Below are positions 1 to 9,110 of a stretch of DNA of 41,886 nucleotides, piece by piece. Made by a program: the position numbers and the translations under genes. The notes under the pieces are model-generated. The model was given only the letters and a program-made list of their open reading frames with translations, did no database searches and had not been told where the DNA came from. Source of the stretch: Thermoplasmata archaeon (lineage in GTDB: Archaea; Thermoplasmatota; Thermoplasmata; Lutacidiplasmatales; UBA184); NCBI GenBank assembly GCA_022749845.1, contig JAKIWX010000005.1:1-41886 (forward strand), given 5' to 3'. Position 1 is the first letter of the stretch. Each line of letters begins with the position of its first letter.

Positions 1-257
1 AGAACGAGATATTAATACGTATTTGTCCACACGGGATGAAATCGGACTCCTTGCGCTCGGGATGACGTATACCCCTCATTTCGGACCTTTCTCAGTCCAC
101 CACCCACCGACGTGAATACCTGGCAGAGCACAGGCATCCTCCCATAGCGACTCCGGCGGCCGTCGTCTTGGCCTGTAGGATCCGAGCCTCCTCCGGCCCC
201 GTCGCCCTCTCCGCGCCTGGATCCCGGGCTTCTAGAGATCCTCCGAGAGCCCGGAGT

Positions 258-1538
258 TCAGCTCGATGCCGCACGCGGCGGGCCCGCGACCACGCTCGCG
301 GACTGCCGGAGGTCAAAGGTGTGACTCGCCGTGCTCTGCAGCTGCGCCGCCGTGACCTCTCGAAGCGTGTCGGGCCACCTAAGGAGGTGATCCTCGGGTA
401 GGCCGAGCTCGGCGATCTCCACCGCGAGCGCGTGCGCCGAGGAGGTGTCCTCGAGCTCGAGCTGAACGGCGCCGAGCGTGCTCTCCCGGATCCGCTCCAC
501 CTCGTCGGACGGGACGCGCTCCCGGCCCAGGCGGCGGATCTCGTTCCGCAGCAGCGAGAGCACCCGGGTGGCTCGCGCCGGTCCGGTGCCCGCTTCGGCG
601 AGCCAGTAGCCGCCCCATCGGCCCGCCGCAAGCTCGCTTCCCGTATGGTAGGCGAGTCCCTTCGATTCCCGAATGCTCTGGAACAGTCGGGAGAGCAGGG
701 AGCGGCCCCCCAGCACTTCGTTCGCGAGGAACGCCGCTGGATACTCGGGATCGCTATGGGGGAGTGCTGTCCCACCTACACGAATCTCCACCTGACTGTT
801 GCCGCGCAGCTCGATCCGGGCCGTGTCTCGGGTGCCGGGGCCGCGGCTGGGGAGCGAGGGCGCGCGAGGGGCCGATGTCTTGGCGCTAGTACCGAAGCCT
901 CGGTCGAGCGCCCGGGCGAGGGTGGCCGTGGAGGCGCGCGAGGTGCCTACCAACGTGGATTGCTTCGAGAGGACGAACCTCTCGTGCCGACGCCGGAGCG
1001 AGCTCCGGTCGATGCGCTCGATCGTGCCGAGAGTGCCGAAACCTGTTTCCCGGAGCGGGTGGCTGCGCGCGAAGATGCGCTGGAGGAGCTCCTTCTCGGC
1101 TCGAGCGCCGGGCTGGGCCAGCTCTCGAAGCTGGCGCTCGGTGAGTTCGCGTCGCACCCGCGCGAGCTCCTTCACCTCGAAGCGAGGTCGTAGGACGGCG
1201 TCGACGAGGAGCGGGAGGAGGCGATCCCGGTGCGCCTCGGGTCCCCAGAGCGTAACGGAGAGATGCTCGGGCGAGACCTCGGCGTGGAGGCTTCCGCCGA
1301 GCGCATCGAGTCGTCGGGCCAGCGCGGCCCGATCGAGGCCACCGGCCCCACTGGTGAGTAGTTGCCCGAGAACGCGCGCCAGTCCGGCTTGCCGCTCCGG
1401 GTCGTATCCCCAGCCAGCCGGTGCGAGGTAGGTGACGGAGAAGCTCGCGGCCCCGACGGGCGGCGACTGGTGGAGGAACTCGAGCCCGTTGTCGAGCGTA
1501 ACGCGCTCGAGCTTCAGCGGGGAGCGCGCGCTAGCCAC
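258..1538 (-). CDS. M16 family (insulinase/processing-peptidase-like) protein, non-catalytic subunit
   Basis: 426 aa ORF; 'LERVTLDNGLEFLHQ...' N-terminus and M16-like fold sequence. The HxxEH position reads 'AGLARVLGQLLTSG', so the zinc motif is absent. Start overlaps the stop of the adjacent M16 gene by 8 nt. Confidence 0.85.
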   Translation of the reverse strand: MASARSPLKLERVTLDNGLEFLHQSPPVGAASFSVTYLAPAGWGYDPERQAGLARVLGQLLTSGAGGLDRAALARRLDALGGSLHAEVSPEHLSVTLWGPEAHRDRLLPLLVDAVLRPRFEVKELARVRRELTERQLRELAQPGARAEKELLQRIFARSHPLRETGFGTLGTIERIDRSSLRRRHERFVLSKQSTLVGTSRASTATLARALDRGFGTSAKTSAPRAPSLPSRGPGTRDTARIELRGNSQVEIRVGGTALPHSDPEYPAAFLANEVLGGRSLLSRLFQSIRESKGLAYHTGSELAAGRWGGYWLAEAGTGPARATRVLSLLRNEIRRLGRERVPSDEVERIRESTLGAVQLELEDTSSAHALAVEIAELGLPEDHLLRWPDTLREVTAAQLQSTASHTFDLRQSASVVAGPPRAASS

Positions 1539-2865
1539 CGCGTCCTCCCTTGGGCTCGAACCGGACCGTCACGCGCCGTTCGGGTTGGAAGAGCGCGCGT
1601 GCCACGGCAGTGATCTCCTTGGGTCGGGCGCGCCGGATTTGATCGAGGAGGGCCGCTTCGAGTCCCCGACCACCGAGCGTCTCGAAGTACCCCAGGCGGA
1701 AGGCAGCGCGGCTGGCGCCTTCGTACGCGAGCAGCGCAGCCTGTTCCACCTTCTCGCGCGCTTCGGTGAGCTCGGAGCTCGTTGGGCCTCGCTTGGCGAG
1801 CCGTTCGATTTCCTGGTCCAGCGCCGCCTCCAACCGGGCGAGCGGGACTCCGAGGGCGCACTGCGCATGGATGGTGAACAGCCCCGGATGCACCCGTGGG
1901 CCGTACTGGCTCGACGCCCGCACGGCGAGCCCGGTCGAAACGAGGCGACGGTAGAGGCGCGAGGAAGGGTGGTCGCCGTGGCTTCCCCATTGCGAGGCGG
2001 TGAAGAGCCGAGTCTCCCCGCCGAGGAGCACATCGAGGAGGAGGTATCGGCCGACGTCAGGTGCCGCGACGGAAGGCGCGCGCCAGCCGGCCATGACGAA
2101 CGGCGTGGTGCCGGGGCCGGTGAGTTCTGCGGAGCGGGCACCTGTCGGTTCCGGCTCGGTCTCCTTCACGCGCGGGTCCGCTCCAGAGGCGCGCAGCTTC
2201 GAGAACAGGCGTCGCACGAGCTGCGAGGTTTCGCGGAGTTCGAAGCCCCCGGTGACCACCAGCGTGGCGTTGCGTGTTCCGTAGTAGCTCCGGTAGTAGC
2301 TCGAAAGACGCCTCGCATCCAGCGAGCGGATGTCCTCGGGATAGCCGAGCGGGTCCCAGCGGTACGGATGGCGCCGGAACGCGAGCGCCCACAGCTCCTC
2401 GTCCGCCCGGAACTCGGGCCAGTTCTCCGCCCCTTCCCGCTCGGAAAGAACCACCGCCCGTTCGCGGTCGACTTCGGCCTGGTTCATGCTCGCACGCGTC
2501 ATTCGGTCCGCCTCGATGTCGAGAGGCAGCCCAACGTGCTGCGCCGGGACGGTGGTAAGATACGCCGTGAAGTCCACGTCCGTGAAGGCGTTCAGGTAGC
2601 CGCCGACTCCCATGATCGCGCGGTCCATCGTCCCCTTCGGGTAGCGGGGCGAACCGTTGAACAGCATGTGCTCGACCCAGTGCGAGGCGCCGGTGAGTCC
2701 GGGTCGTTCGTTCTTCGACCCGACGCGGTACCATACCCAGACGCTTGCGGTAGGCGCGTCGCGTTGGGGGGCTAGAAGTGCGGTCAGCCCGTTCGGAAGC
2801 CGCAGCACCCGAACCGCCGGCGCCGCGCTCTTCGCCGTCACCGAGATAACACCGGGCCCGGCCAT
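1531..2865 (-). CDS. M16 family zinc metallopeptidase, catalytic subunit
   Basis: 'RVLRLPNGLTALLAPQRDAPTASVWVWYRVGSKNERPGLTGASHWVEHMLFNGS' contains HWVEH (HxxEH). Start trimmed from the 510 aa ORF to ATG at 2865; GTG at 2841 is an alternative. Confidence 0.9.
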   Translation of the reverse strand: MAGPGVISVTAKSAAPAVRVLRLPNGLTALLAPQRDAPTASVWVWYRVGSKNERPGLTGASHWVEHMLFNGSPRYPKGTMDRAIMGVGGYLNAFTDVDFTAYLTTVPAQHVGLPLDIEADRMTRASMNQAEVDRERAVVLSEREGAENWPEFRADEELWALAFRRHPYRWDPLGYPEDIRSLDARRLSSYYRSYYGTRNATLVVTGGFELRETSQLVRRLFSKLRASGADPRVKETEPEPTGARSAELTGPGTTPFVMAGWRAPSVAAPDVGRYLLLDVLLGGETRLFTASQWGSHGDHPSSRLYRRLVSTGLAVRASSQYGPRVHPGLFTIHAQCALGVPLARLEAALDQEIERLAKRGPTSSELTEAREKVEQAALLAYEGASRAAFRLGYFETLGGRGLEAALLDQIRRARPKEITAVARALFQPERRVTVRFEPKGGRGG

Positions 2866-2870
2866 ATAAC
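2863..2870. promoter_or_regulatory. Candidate shared (bidirectional) TATA element between M16 and ubiA genes
   Basis: 'catataac' lies about 30 nt upstream of the plus-strand ATG (2898) and about 26 nt upstream of a minus-strand GTG (2841). Confidence 0.4.
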
Positions 2871-2897
2871 CCGGCGCGGGCCGCTGACGCAACGGTA

Positions 2898-3773
2898 ATG
2901 ACGCCGGCGCCGCCATCGCGCGGCGTGCACCCGGCGCTCCGACTCGTTCGAGCAGGGAACGTGCTGGTTTCGTTCGCCGGCACCGTCGTGGGCGGAGTAG
3001 CCGCGCTGGGTGCCGGCGTCGAGCTTGGCGCCGGGGTATGGCTGTACCTACTCCTGGCAGCAAGCTCGACCGCGTGCGTGACCGCCGCGGGAAACACGCT
3101 CAACGACCTCGGGGACCGTGCCTCGGACCGGCTCAACCATCCGGACCGGCCTCTCGTCACAGGCGCGATATCGGCGCCGAGCGCGAGAGTGCTCGTGCTG
3201 GGCCTCCTCCTGCTCGGGGGGGCTCTCGTACTGCCTCAGGCCCTCGCGCGCCCCGCGCTGCCGCTCATCTTCCTGGTCGCGGTCGGGACACTGCTCAGCT
3301 ACGAGTTCCGGTTCAAGGCCTCGGGACTCGCCGGGAACTTTGAAGTGGCTCTGCTCACCGGGCTCGTCTTCCTCTACGGAGCCGCCTCGACCGGTTCCCT
3401 CCTCCCGGTCCTTCCGCTCGTTCTCATGGCCTTTTTCGCGACGGCGAGCCGGGAGGTCATCAAGGACATGGAGGACGCCGGAGGGGATGTCGACCGGTCC
3501 ACCTTTCCTCAGAGGCGAGGGCTTCCCGCCGCGACCCGGCTCGCCCGGACGCTCGTGGCGGCCGCGGTCGCCCTCTCGGTCCTCCCGCTCCTCCTGTTGA
3601 TCCGGCTCTCCTCCATCGCGGGGATTATCTACCTTCTCTCGGTCCTCGCCTCGGACGCGCTCTTCGTGGCATCCGTGACGTATCTTCCGAGGCGATTGCA
3701 CACGGAGCAGAGCTGGAGCAAGCTCGCCATGAGCGTCGCGCTCCTCGCCTTCCTCGCCCTCGCGTTCCGCTAG
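2898..3773 (+). CDS. UbiA family prenyltransferase, probable digeranylgeranylglyceryl phosphate synthase
   Basis: 291 aa polytopic protein; 'NTLNDLGDRASDRLNHPDRPL' and 'SREVIKDMEDAGGDVD' aspartate motifs; next to GGGP synthase. Confidence 0.9.
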   Translation: MTPAPPSRGVHPALRLVRAGNVLVSFAGTVVGGVAALGAGVELGAGVWLYLLLAASSTACVTAAGNTLNDLGDRASDRLNHPDRPLVTGAISAPSARVLVLGLLLLGGALVLPQALARPALPLIFLVAVGTLLSYEFRFKASGLAGNFEVALLTGLVFLYGAASTGSLLPVLPLVLMAFFATASREVIKDMEDAGGDVDRSTFPQRRGLPAATRLARTLVAAAVALSVLPLLLLIRLSSIAGIIYLLSVLASDALFVASVTYLPRRLHTEQSWSKLAMSVALLAFLALAFR

Positions 3774-3785
3774 GGCAGTACGGCC

Positions 3786-4535
3786 ATGGGTCGAGTCCAC
3801 GAGTACCTGACAGAGCGGCTCCGGCACGGGCCCGTTCACCTGACCCTGATCGACCCCGAGAAGTCGGACGGCCCCGCGGCCGGTGCGGTGGCTCGGGCCG
3901 CCGTCGACCTCGGGTCGGACGCCATCATGCTCGGCGGCTCGACGGGGATCACCCCCGGTCGCATGGCCGAGGTGGTGCGGGCCGTGAAGGCGGCTGTGTC
4001 CGTACCCACCATCATCTTCCCGGAGGGCGAAGGTTCCGTCGCTCCGGAGGCGGAGGCGATCTTCTTCATGAGCCTCCTCAACTCGCGGGATCCGGACTGG
4101 GTGATCCGCACCCAGGCCCGCGCCGCGGTGGCCGTGCGCAAGCTGGGGCTCGAACCGATCTCCCTCGGCTACCTCGTGGTCGCACCCGGCATGCGTGTGG
4201 GGGAAGTGGGGCGCGTGGACGCCATCGCGCGCGACGACCCGGCGACGGCCCAAGGGTATGCGCTCGCCGCCGAGTACCTCGGCATGTCCTTCGTGTACCT
4301 TGAGGCCGGCTCGGGAGCTCCCGACCCGGTGCCGGCCGACATGGTGCGCGCGGTGCGTTCCGTGCTTTCGGTGCCGCTCATCGTAGGAGGCGGCATCCGA
4401 ACCGGCGCGGATGCGCGGCGCGTCCTCGCCGCGGGAGCGCAGCTGCTGGTCACCGGCACGGTCACGGAGGAGCAGGGTGTCGGCTCGGGATTCCGCGAGA
4501 TCCTCGCCGAGGTGAGGCAAGATCGTGGTGGCTGA
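3786..4535 (+). CDS. Geranylgeranylglyceryl phosphate synthase (PcrB/GGGPS family)
   Basis: 'HLTLIDPEKSDG', 'DAIMLGGSTGI', 'SFVYLEAGSGAPDPVP', 'LIVGGGIRTGADARRVLAAGAQLLVTGT' match archaeal GGGPS motifs. Confidence 0.95.
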   Translation: MGRVHEYLTERLRHGPVHLTLIDPEKSDGPAAGAVARAAVDLGSDAIMLGGSTGITPGRMAEVVRAVKAAVSVPTIIFPEGEGSVAPEAEAIFFMSLLNSRDPDWVIRTQARAAVAVRKLGLEPISLGYLVVAPGMRVGEVGRVDAIARDDPATAQGYALAAEYLGMSFVYLEAGSGAPDPVPADMVRAVRSVLSVPLIVGGGIRTGADARRVLAAGAQLLVTGTVTEEQGVGSGFREILAEVRQDRGG

Positions 4536-6348
4536 TCCCGCCGTCCGGGCCCGACCGGTCTCGGCCCGGAAAGGTCCCCAGTACACACGCTTCGCGCCGC
4601 GCGCGCCTGACCTCCCGGCGGCGACGTTCTACCTCCTCCTGCTCTCGGTCGTGGGCGCCTTTCTCGTCTCCCCGCCGGGAACCTGGTCGAGCTGGGCCGC
4701 GACCCTCCTCATCGTCCTCTTCGCGCCGAGCTTCGGCGCGGCGCTCCTCACTCCCTCCGTCGCGGAGGGACTCGGTGGCCGGTTCACCTACCGGCGGTCG
4801 TATCTCCTCGCCACCGTCGTGCTCGGACTCACGATCCTGTTCCTCCTCGTCTGGCGTGCACTTTCCCTCGTTCCTGGCCTCGCGCTCCCCTCGGCCCTCG
4901 CGGTGATGGTCGCGTCCCAGGCGTTTGCCATCTGGCTCCGCCACATGGCGCTGTTCGGTGTGAGCCGCGCCTCCCACGCGCGTTCGCTCCCCCCCTCGAT
5001 CCTCCAACCGGCGCTCACGCTCGTTGCCGCGTTCCTCCTGTTCCACCCTACGGCGGCCCTCCTCGTCGCCACCGTCGTCCTCCTGCTCCTGGGTTTGGGC
5101 TCGGCCGCGATCGTGATCCGTGCTTCCGACCGACCGCTCCGACGGGAGTTCGACGCGTCGGGGGTGGCGCTGATCCGACCGATGCTCGACCACGTCGCGG
5201 TCCGCGACCCCGACGCCACCGCGACCCTCGAGGCGTTCTTCAGCCGCCATGCCGTGCCGGCGGACCTGAGAACGGGCGTCCTCCAGTTCCGGAGCGCGCG
5301 GGGGAATGTGGCCACGATCGCCCTCCCGACGGTGCATCCCGGACCGTTCGCCGCACTCGGGGCGAGCGACCTCCCGCGGCACGTCGACACCGCCCTCGGC
5401 CCGGGAGCGGGCGTAGTCTTCGTGCCCCACACGCCCTGCAACCACGACCTCGACCTGCCCTCCTCCGTCGAGAGGAACCAGGTGGTCGGTTCTCTGCGCT
5501 CGCTCCTCCAGGGTCTGCCCATCGCTCCGGTCGGCGAAGCGAGCCCCCTCGTCTCCCCGCGTCCCGGCTCGACCGTCCGGGTGCAGCGGCTGGGCAACGT
5601 CCTCTGGGTGCTGCTCTCGCAGGCGCCCGAACCCACCGACGACATCGACTACGCCGTCGCGGATGCGTTCTATCGGGCCTACCCCCCCGGCGGGCCGAGA
5701 TTCCTCGCGCTCGTGGACGCGCACAACTCCTACCGACCGGACGAAGGGGACCTCAGCTACGGGTCCCCCGCGCACCGCCGGATGCTCGCCGACTTCGAAG
5801 CGGCCGTCCAGCTCGCCGAGGAACGGACCGTCCCCGGCGCGATCCGGGCGGGGGCGGCGGCCTCCACCCAGTTCACCGTCGGTCGCCACGGGATCGGACC
5901 GACCGGCATACGGGCGCTCGTCATCGAGGCGGCCGGAACGCGGACCGCCTACATCCTCATCGACGGCAACAACTTAGTCCAGGGCGAGCGCGACGGGATC
6001 CTCGCCGGCCTCGCCCGGATCGTCGACGCCGCCGAGGTGATGACCACCGACAACCACGTCGTGCACGAGGTGGACGGCGGGATCAACCCGGTCGGGGAGC
6101 GGTTTTCGGGCGAACCGCTCGCGAGCGCCGTACGCGAGGTCGTGGAGCGAGCCGCGGCCTCGGTCGAACCCGTCGAACTAGGCTCGGGCCGCGAGGAGCT
6201 CCCCGGGGTCCTCGTCCTCGGACCCGGCTGGACCGCACGGCTTTTGACCTCGCTCGGTGACACGCTCTCGGTGTTTGCGAATTTGCTGTTCACGACCTTC
6301 CTCTTCCTTCTCGCGAGCGCCCTGGTGGCGCTGGCGGTGCTACGGTGA
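4525..6348 (+). CDS. DUF2070 family integral membrane protein
   Basis: 607 aa; N-terminal TM helices, then a soluble region with 'TVHPGPFAALG', 'HTPCNHDLDLPSS', 'LVDAHNSY', 'MTTDNHVVHEVDGG', and a C-terminal TM helix. Overlaps GGGPS by 11 nt. Confidence 0.8.
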   Translation: MVADPAVRARPVSARKGPQYTRFAPRAPDLPAATFYLLLLSVVGAFLVSPPGTWSSWAATLLIVLFAPSFGAALLTPSVAEGLGGRFTYRRSYLLATVVLGLTILFLLVWRALSLVPGLALPSALAVMVASQAFAIWLRHMALFGVSRASHARSLPPSILQPALTLVAAFLLFHPTAALLVATVVLLLLGLGSAAIVIRASDRPLRREFDASGVALIRPMLDHVAVRDPDATATLEAFFSRHAVPADLRTGVLQFRSARGNVATIALPTVHPGPFAALGASDLPRHVDTALGPGAGVVFVPHTPCNHDLDLPSSVERNQVVGSLRSLLQGLPIAPVGEASPLVSPRPGSTVRVQRLGNVLWVLLSQAPEPTDDIDYAVADAFYRAYPPGGPRFLALVDAHNSYRPDEGDLSYGSPAHRRMLADFEAAVQLAEERTVPGAIRAGAAASTQFTVGRHGIGPTGIRALVIEAAGTRTAYILIDGNNLVQGERDGILAGLARIVDAAEVMTTDNHVVHEVDGGINPVGERFSGEPLASAVREVVERAAASVEPVELGSGREELPGVLVLGPGWTARLLTSLGDTLSVFANLLFTTFLFLLASALVALAVLR

Positions 6349-7979
6349 GCGAGCTGCTCGAGGACCCCGAGCCAGGATTCGCGCGTGCGGCGAGCGAGCT
6401 CGGCGACGCGGACGCGGTGCAGCTGCTGCGGGAGCTCGTAGCGCTCTCCCCGACGAACCTCGAGGACCCGGCGCACGCGCGGTGGGAGAAACCGAACTAC
6501 GTCGCGACCGCCGCCCACATCGTTCGGGCGGCCCGTAGCTGGGGGCTGAGCGCGCGCCTCATCGACCCCGAATCGGAGCACCCTGGAGCCGAGGAGTTCC
6601 ACGGCGTTCCCCGCCCGAACATCGTCATCGACCTGGACGCGGGAGCGACGGAGCGCGTGCTCCTGATCGCGCACTACGACGTTGTGCCCGTCCCCGCGGA
6701 GCAGGCATCGCGTTGGACGAGCCCGCCGCACACGCTGAGCCCCAAGCGGAACGGCCGGCTCTACGGCCGGGGCTCGAACGATGACCTGGGCAGCGGCGTC
6801 GTCGGCTCGCTGCTCGCGCTTCGACGGCTGGCCGGCGCCCCGCTGCGGCGCAACGTCCGGTTGCTCATCTGTTGCGACGAGGAGACCGGCGGCGTCGGAG
6901 GCATCGAAGCGATCAAGGCGCGCGACGAAAAGCACCCTCCGGGCGACCCCGAGCGCCTGATCGAGGCCGACGTCGTACTCATCCCGGACGGCTCGCCCTA
7001 CGTCGCTGCCGGCTCCTCGGGCGTACTGATGCTGGACGCCGTCTCGACCGAGCCGGTCGCCGTGGGACCCGTCGTCGAGCTCGGCGCCACCCTCACGGCC
7101 CTTCACGGGATCGCCGAGAAGTGGACCTCGGCCTACCCCGCACCGGGCGGACCGGAAGCGCCCCCGCCGCAGCCAACCCTCACCGGACGTGCCACGGTTA
7201 CGCGCTTCGACTTCGAGGCGTCGGGCCGCGGCGCCGACCTCCCGCGTCTCGTCCGCGCTCACGCGGAGACGGAAGCGACCAACCAGATCCCCCAGAGCGT
7301 CACGCTCATCTTCCAAGGGGAGGGCGAGCGTCTCGTCGTCCTTCGCCGCTGGCTCCGCCAGCAGCTACGGCGACCGTACCGGCTCGAGATCACGCACGCT
7401 TCCGCGCTGACGGTCCCGACCGGCGCCCTCGCCGTCTCCGTCGTGGGCAAGGGGTACCACGCGGGCTGGCCGCATCGCGCGCTCAACCCCGTCACGGGCG
7501 CGCTCCACCTCCTCGACGAGGTGGTCATCAACGGAAAGGTCGACCTCGAGGAGCCGGGCACCCTCTCCTTCGGCGTCGACGTCCGCCTACCGCCGGAGAT
7601 GTCGCTCGAAGCTGGAGAGCGGGAAGCGCTCGAGCCCGTGCGGTCGTGGATCTCCCGCCGGGGCCTCCCCTTCCGCATCGACTCACCGCCGGGACGCTCC
7701 CGCGGCGGCTACGCACTACCGCTCGACCACCCTGCGGTCGCGCGGCTCCAGGCGATCCTCGGCGAGACGCTCGGGGCGAGCGGCGTGTACGGTGAGTTCG
7801 GGGGCACCGACGCGAGCACGCTCGTCGGGCTCACGACGCCGAAGGGAGCGCCGCTGCCCGCGCTCGTGTTCGGCAGCATGGACCCCGAGGCGCACTACCA
7901 CGAGGCGGACGAGAGCGTGGACCCCAAGATCCTCCGCGGGGTCGCGGAGTCGATCCGGCGGTTCATCGCCGATCCGTAG
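6345..7979 (+). CDS. M20 family metallopeptidase/deacylase
   Basis: 544 aa; 'VLLIAHYDVVPVP', 'LYGRGSNDDLGSGV', 'LLICCDEETGGVGGIEAI', C-terminal 'GGTDAST' metal-binding motifs. ATGA-type overlap with the upstream gene. Confidence 0.9.
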   Translation: MSELLEDPEPGFARAASELGDADAVQLLRELVALSPTNLEDPAHARWEKPNYVATAAHIVRAARSWGLSARLIDPESEHPGAEEFHGVPRPNIVIDLDAGATERVLLIAHYDVVPVPAEQASRWTSPPHTLSPKRNGRLYGRGSNDDLGSGVVGSLLALRRLAGAPLRRNVRLLICCDEETGGVGGIEAIKARDEKHPPGDPERLIEADVVLIPDGSPYVAAGSSGVLMLDAVSTEPVAVGPVVELGATLTALHGIAEKWTSAYPAPGGPEAPPPQPTLTGRATVTRFDFEASGRGADLPRLVRAHAETEATNQIPQSVTLIFQGEGERLVVLRRWLRQQLRRPYRLEITHASALTVPTGALAVSVVGKGYHAGWPHRALNPVTGALHLLDEVVINGKVDLEEPGTLSFGVDVRLPPEMSLEAGEREALEPVRSWISRRGLPFRIDSPPGRSRGGYALPLDHPAVARLQAILGETLGASGVYGEFGGTDASTLVGLTTPKGAPLPALVFGSMDPEAHYHEADESVDPKILRGVAESIRRFIADP

Positions 7980-8029
7980 CGGGGGCGGGGACGCTGCCCG
8001 TCGACCCCCACCTGCTCGTCCCGGCGCGC

Positions 8030-8575
8030 GTGCTCTGGGTGCTGCTCCCCGCCTACATCGCGAACGCGGCCGCCACGCTGCCTCGGGGCCGTGGTCCCCC
8101 GATGGATTTCGGTCGACTCTGGCGGCGGGACGGGCGTCGGCTCCTCGGCCCGTCGAAGAGCTGGAGCGGATTCCTGTTCGGCACCTTCTTCGCGCTGCCG
8201 TTCGGGCTCCTCGAGCAGTGGCTCGTCAGCATCGCACCGCCCTCCCTCCAGCTCGTCCCCGCCTTCGGTAGCTCCTTGCTCGGCGCTGTCCCGGTGGTGC
8301 TCCTGCTCGCGGGCGGCGCGCTCACCGGAGACGCGCTCGGCTCCTTCCTGAAGCGACGCCGCAACCTGCCGAGCGGCGGCCGCGCCCTGCTGCTCGATCA
8401 GTTGGGGTTCGTCTTCCTCCCCGTGGCCGCGGGGCTGCTCCTCGTCCCGTCGGTGTTCTGGACCGCCTTCGGGAGTCTTGAAGCGCTGGGATGGCTCCTC
8501 GTGTTCACGCTCGGTCTCCACGTGGGATTCAACTACCTGGGCTACTGGCTCGGCCTCAAGAAGGTCCCGTGGTGA
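8030..8575 (+). CDS. carS: CDP-archaeol synthase (CarS family)
   Basis: 'LLPAYIANAAATLPRGRGPPMDFGRLWRRDGRRLLGPSKSWSGFLFG' matches the CarS N-terminal motif; multi-TM; start may lie upstream. Confidence 0.85.
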   Translation: MLWVLLPAYIANAAATLPRGRGPPMDFGRLWRRDGRRLLGPSKSWSGFLFGTFFALPFGLLEQWLVSIAPPSLQLVPAFGSSLLGAVPVVLLLAGGALTGDALGSFLKRRRNLPSGGRALLLDQLGFVFLPVAAGLLLVPSVFWTAFGSLEALGWLLVFTLGLHVGFNYLGYWLGLKKVPW

Positions 8576-8579
8576 ACCC

Positions 8580-9110
8580 GTGAACGACCTTTCGAGCGAG
8601 GTACGTGCAACGCTGCTCGCGTCCGGCGCGGTCAAGTTCGGCGAGTTCACCCTGACGAGCGGAAAGCGGAGCGACGTCTACGTCGACGTGAAGCAGGCGT
8701 GGACGAACCCCGAGCGGCTCGCGCTCCTTGCTCGGGCGCTGGCCCAGCGCGTCGGCGAGGAGCGATTTCTCGCCGGCATGGAGCTCGGCGCCGTCCCGCT
8801 CGTGGTCGCGACCGCGCTCGAGACCCACCTCCCGTTCGTGGTGATACGAAAGGCCGCGCGCGAGCACGGCACGGGCAAGCGCGTGGAGGGAGCGATCGCT
8901 CCGGGGGCTCGGGGACTTCTCCTCGAGGACGTGGTGACGACAGGTGGCTCGGTCGCGGCGTCGGTCGAGATCCTCCGGGCGGAGGGCGCCGTCGTGGACC
9001 GGGTCGTGGCCGTGATCGACCGGGAGGAGGGCGCGCGCGAGCGCCTCGCCCCGCTCGGGGTCCGGCTCGAAGCGCTCGCGACGCTCGGCGAGCTCCGGAC
9101 CCGGTCGTGA
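8580..9110 (+). CDS. pyrE: Orotate phosphoribosyltransferase
   Basis: 'SGAVKFGEFTLTSGKRSDVYVDVKQAWTNPE', 'LLLEDVVTTGGSVAASVEILR' PRPP-binding motif; GTG start trimmed from the longer ORF. Confidence 0.92.
   Translation: MNDLSSEVRATLLASGAVKFGEFTLTSGKRSDVYVDVKQAWTNPERLALLARALAQRVGEERFLAGMELGAVPLVVATALETHLPFVVIRKAAREHGTGKRVEGAIAPGARGLLLEDVVTTGGSVAASVEILRAEGAVVDRVVAVIDREEGARERLAPLGVRLEALATLGELRTRS

Noticed and set aside
1-257. AT-richer window start with 'gatattaatacgtatttg'
   Set aside because: Could be a promoter or intergenic region, but the adjacent gene lies outside the window, so no target can be assigned.
432-2775. Plus-strand ORFs (432-1193, 1432-2775) opposite the M16 genes
   Set aside because: No family motifs; the opposite strand encodes clear M16 proteins.
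3048-7316. Long minus-strand ORFs (3048-4586, 4462-5889, 5949-7316) opposite the lipid cluster
   Set aside because: Compositionally biased Arg/Gly/Glu translations antisense to well-recognised genes; typical spurious ORFs in high-GC DNA.
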